Assembly: GCA_964595355.1 (NCBI GenBank)
Contig: CAZQQD010000079.1
Location: forward strand, 1 to 14,149
Reading direction: 5' to 3'
Length of the DNA: 14,149 bases
From: JAKAGZ01 sp964595355
Lineage (GTDB): Bacteria; Bacteroidota; Ignavibacteria; Ignavibacteriales; Ignavibacteriaceae
In this document: piece by piece, positions 14,108-14,149 of the stretch
Layout of the letters: each line of letters opens with the position of its first letter
Position numbering within the stretch: the stretch's first letter is position 1
Notes under the pieces: generated by a model
What the model was told of the DNA's origin: nothing
Seen by the model: only the letters and a program-made list of their open reading frames with translations
Database searches by the model: none
Position numbers and translations under genes: made by a program

Positions 14108-14149
14108 CTAACTGAGTTCGGCAAAATTTTCATATTCTTCCTGGTCGCA
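14108..14149 (-). CDS. Possible C-terminal tail of a gene running off the window
   Basis: Read on the - strand from the edge, 13 sense codons encode CDQEEYENFAELS and then TAG at 14110-14108. The acidic, helix-like composition and the abrupt change to AT-rich sequence after the stop look like the end of a real gene. The fragment is far too short to identify, and chance cannot be excluded. Confidence 0.35.
   Translation of the reverse strand, partial: CDQEEYENFAELS

Overview
The window is AT-rich bacterial DNA, most likely from Ignavibacteria or a close relative in the Bacteroidota/Chlorobi lineage. The main clue is the C-terminus of the first gene. It carries a type IX secretion sorting domain with the NYPNPFNP...TTIKY...YDITGRLV...G.Y.W.G....G..V.SGIYLYRL pattern that is extremely common on secreted proteins of that group. 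A Chlorobi-like 2[4Fe-4S] ferredoxin and several genes typical of anaerobes agree. No tRNA, rRNA, CRISPR array, transposase or integrase was seen.

Layout. Positions 136-9768 are all + strand. A nine-heme, T9SS-tagged cytochrome c (136-2154) is closed by a strong hairpin terminator, and a second hairpin and a 63-residue membrane protein follow. A palindrome-bearing gap leads into what looks like one long redox/metal-cofactor operon (2931-9412). Its genes are: a DUF134 helix-turn-helix regulator fused to a NifX-like cofactor-binding domain; an eight-heme periplasmic cytochrome; a ferritin-like di-iron protein; a ferredoxin; an Mrp/NBP35-type ATPase; a CGGC-domain protein; a COG0731-like radical SAM enzyme; a stand-alone NifX-like protein; pyruvoyl-dependent arginine decarboxylase; and a hotdog-fold thioesterase. 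The genes from 6684 on are packed tightly or overlap. A small two-helix membrane protein (9520-9768) ends the + strand block.

Positions 9817-13724 are all - strand and read toward the first block: alanine racemase, an unrecognised 301-residue protein, mannose-1-phosphate guanylyltransferase, then an RpiB/LacA-like protein whose usual catalytic cysteine is replaced by Asp-Ala. An imperfect palindromic interspersed repeat sits between the last two. The right end is a long AT-rich gap, with the possible tail of another - strand gene at the very edge.

How the genes may work together. The + operon brings together proteins that handle electrons (cytochrome, ferredoxin, di-iron protein) and proteins that build or carry metal clusters (two NifX-like domains, Mrp ATPase, radical SAM enzyme, CGGC protein). 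No nitrogenase structural gene is present. An orphan metal-cofactor or redox-stress module is the best reading, and its actual product cannot be told from the sequence. The - block is mostly cell-envelope metabolism (D-alanine, GDP-mannose).
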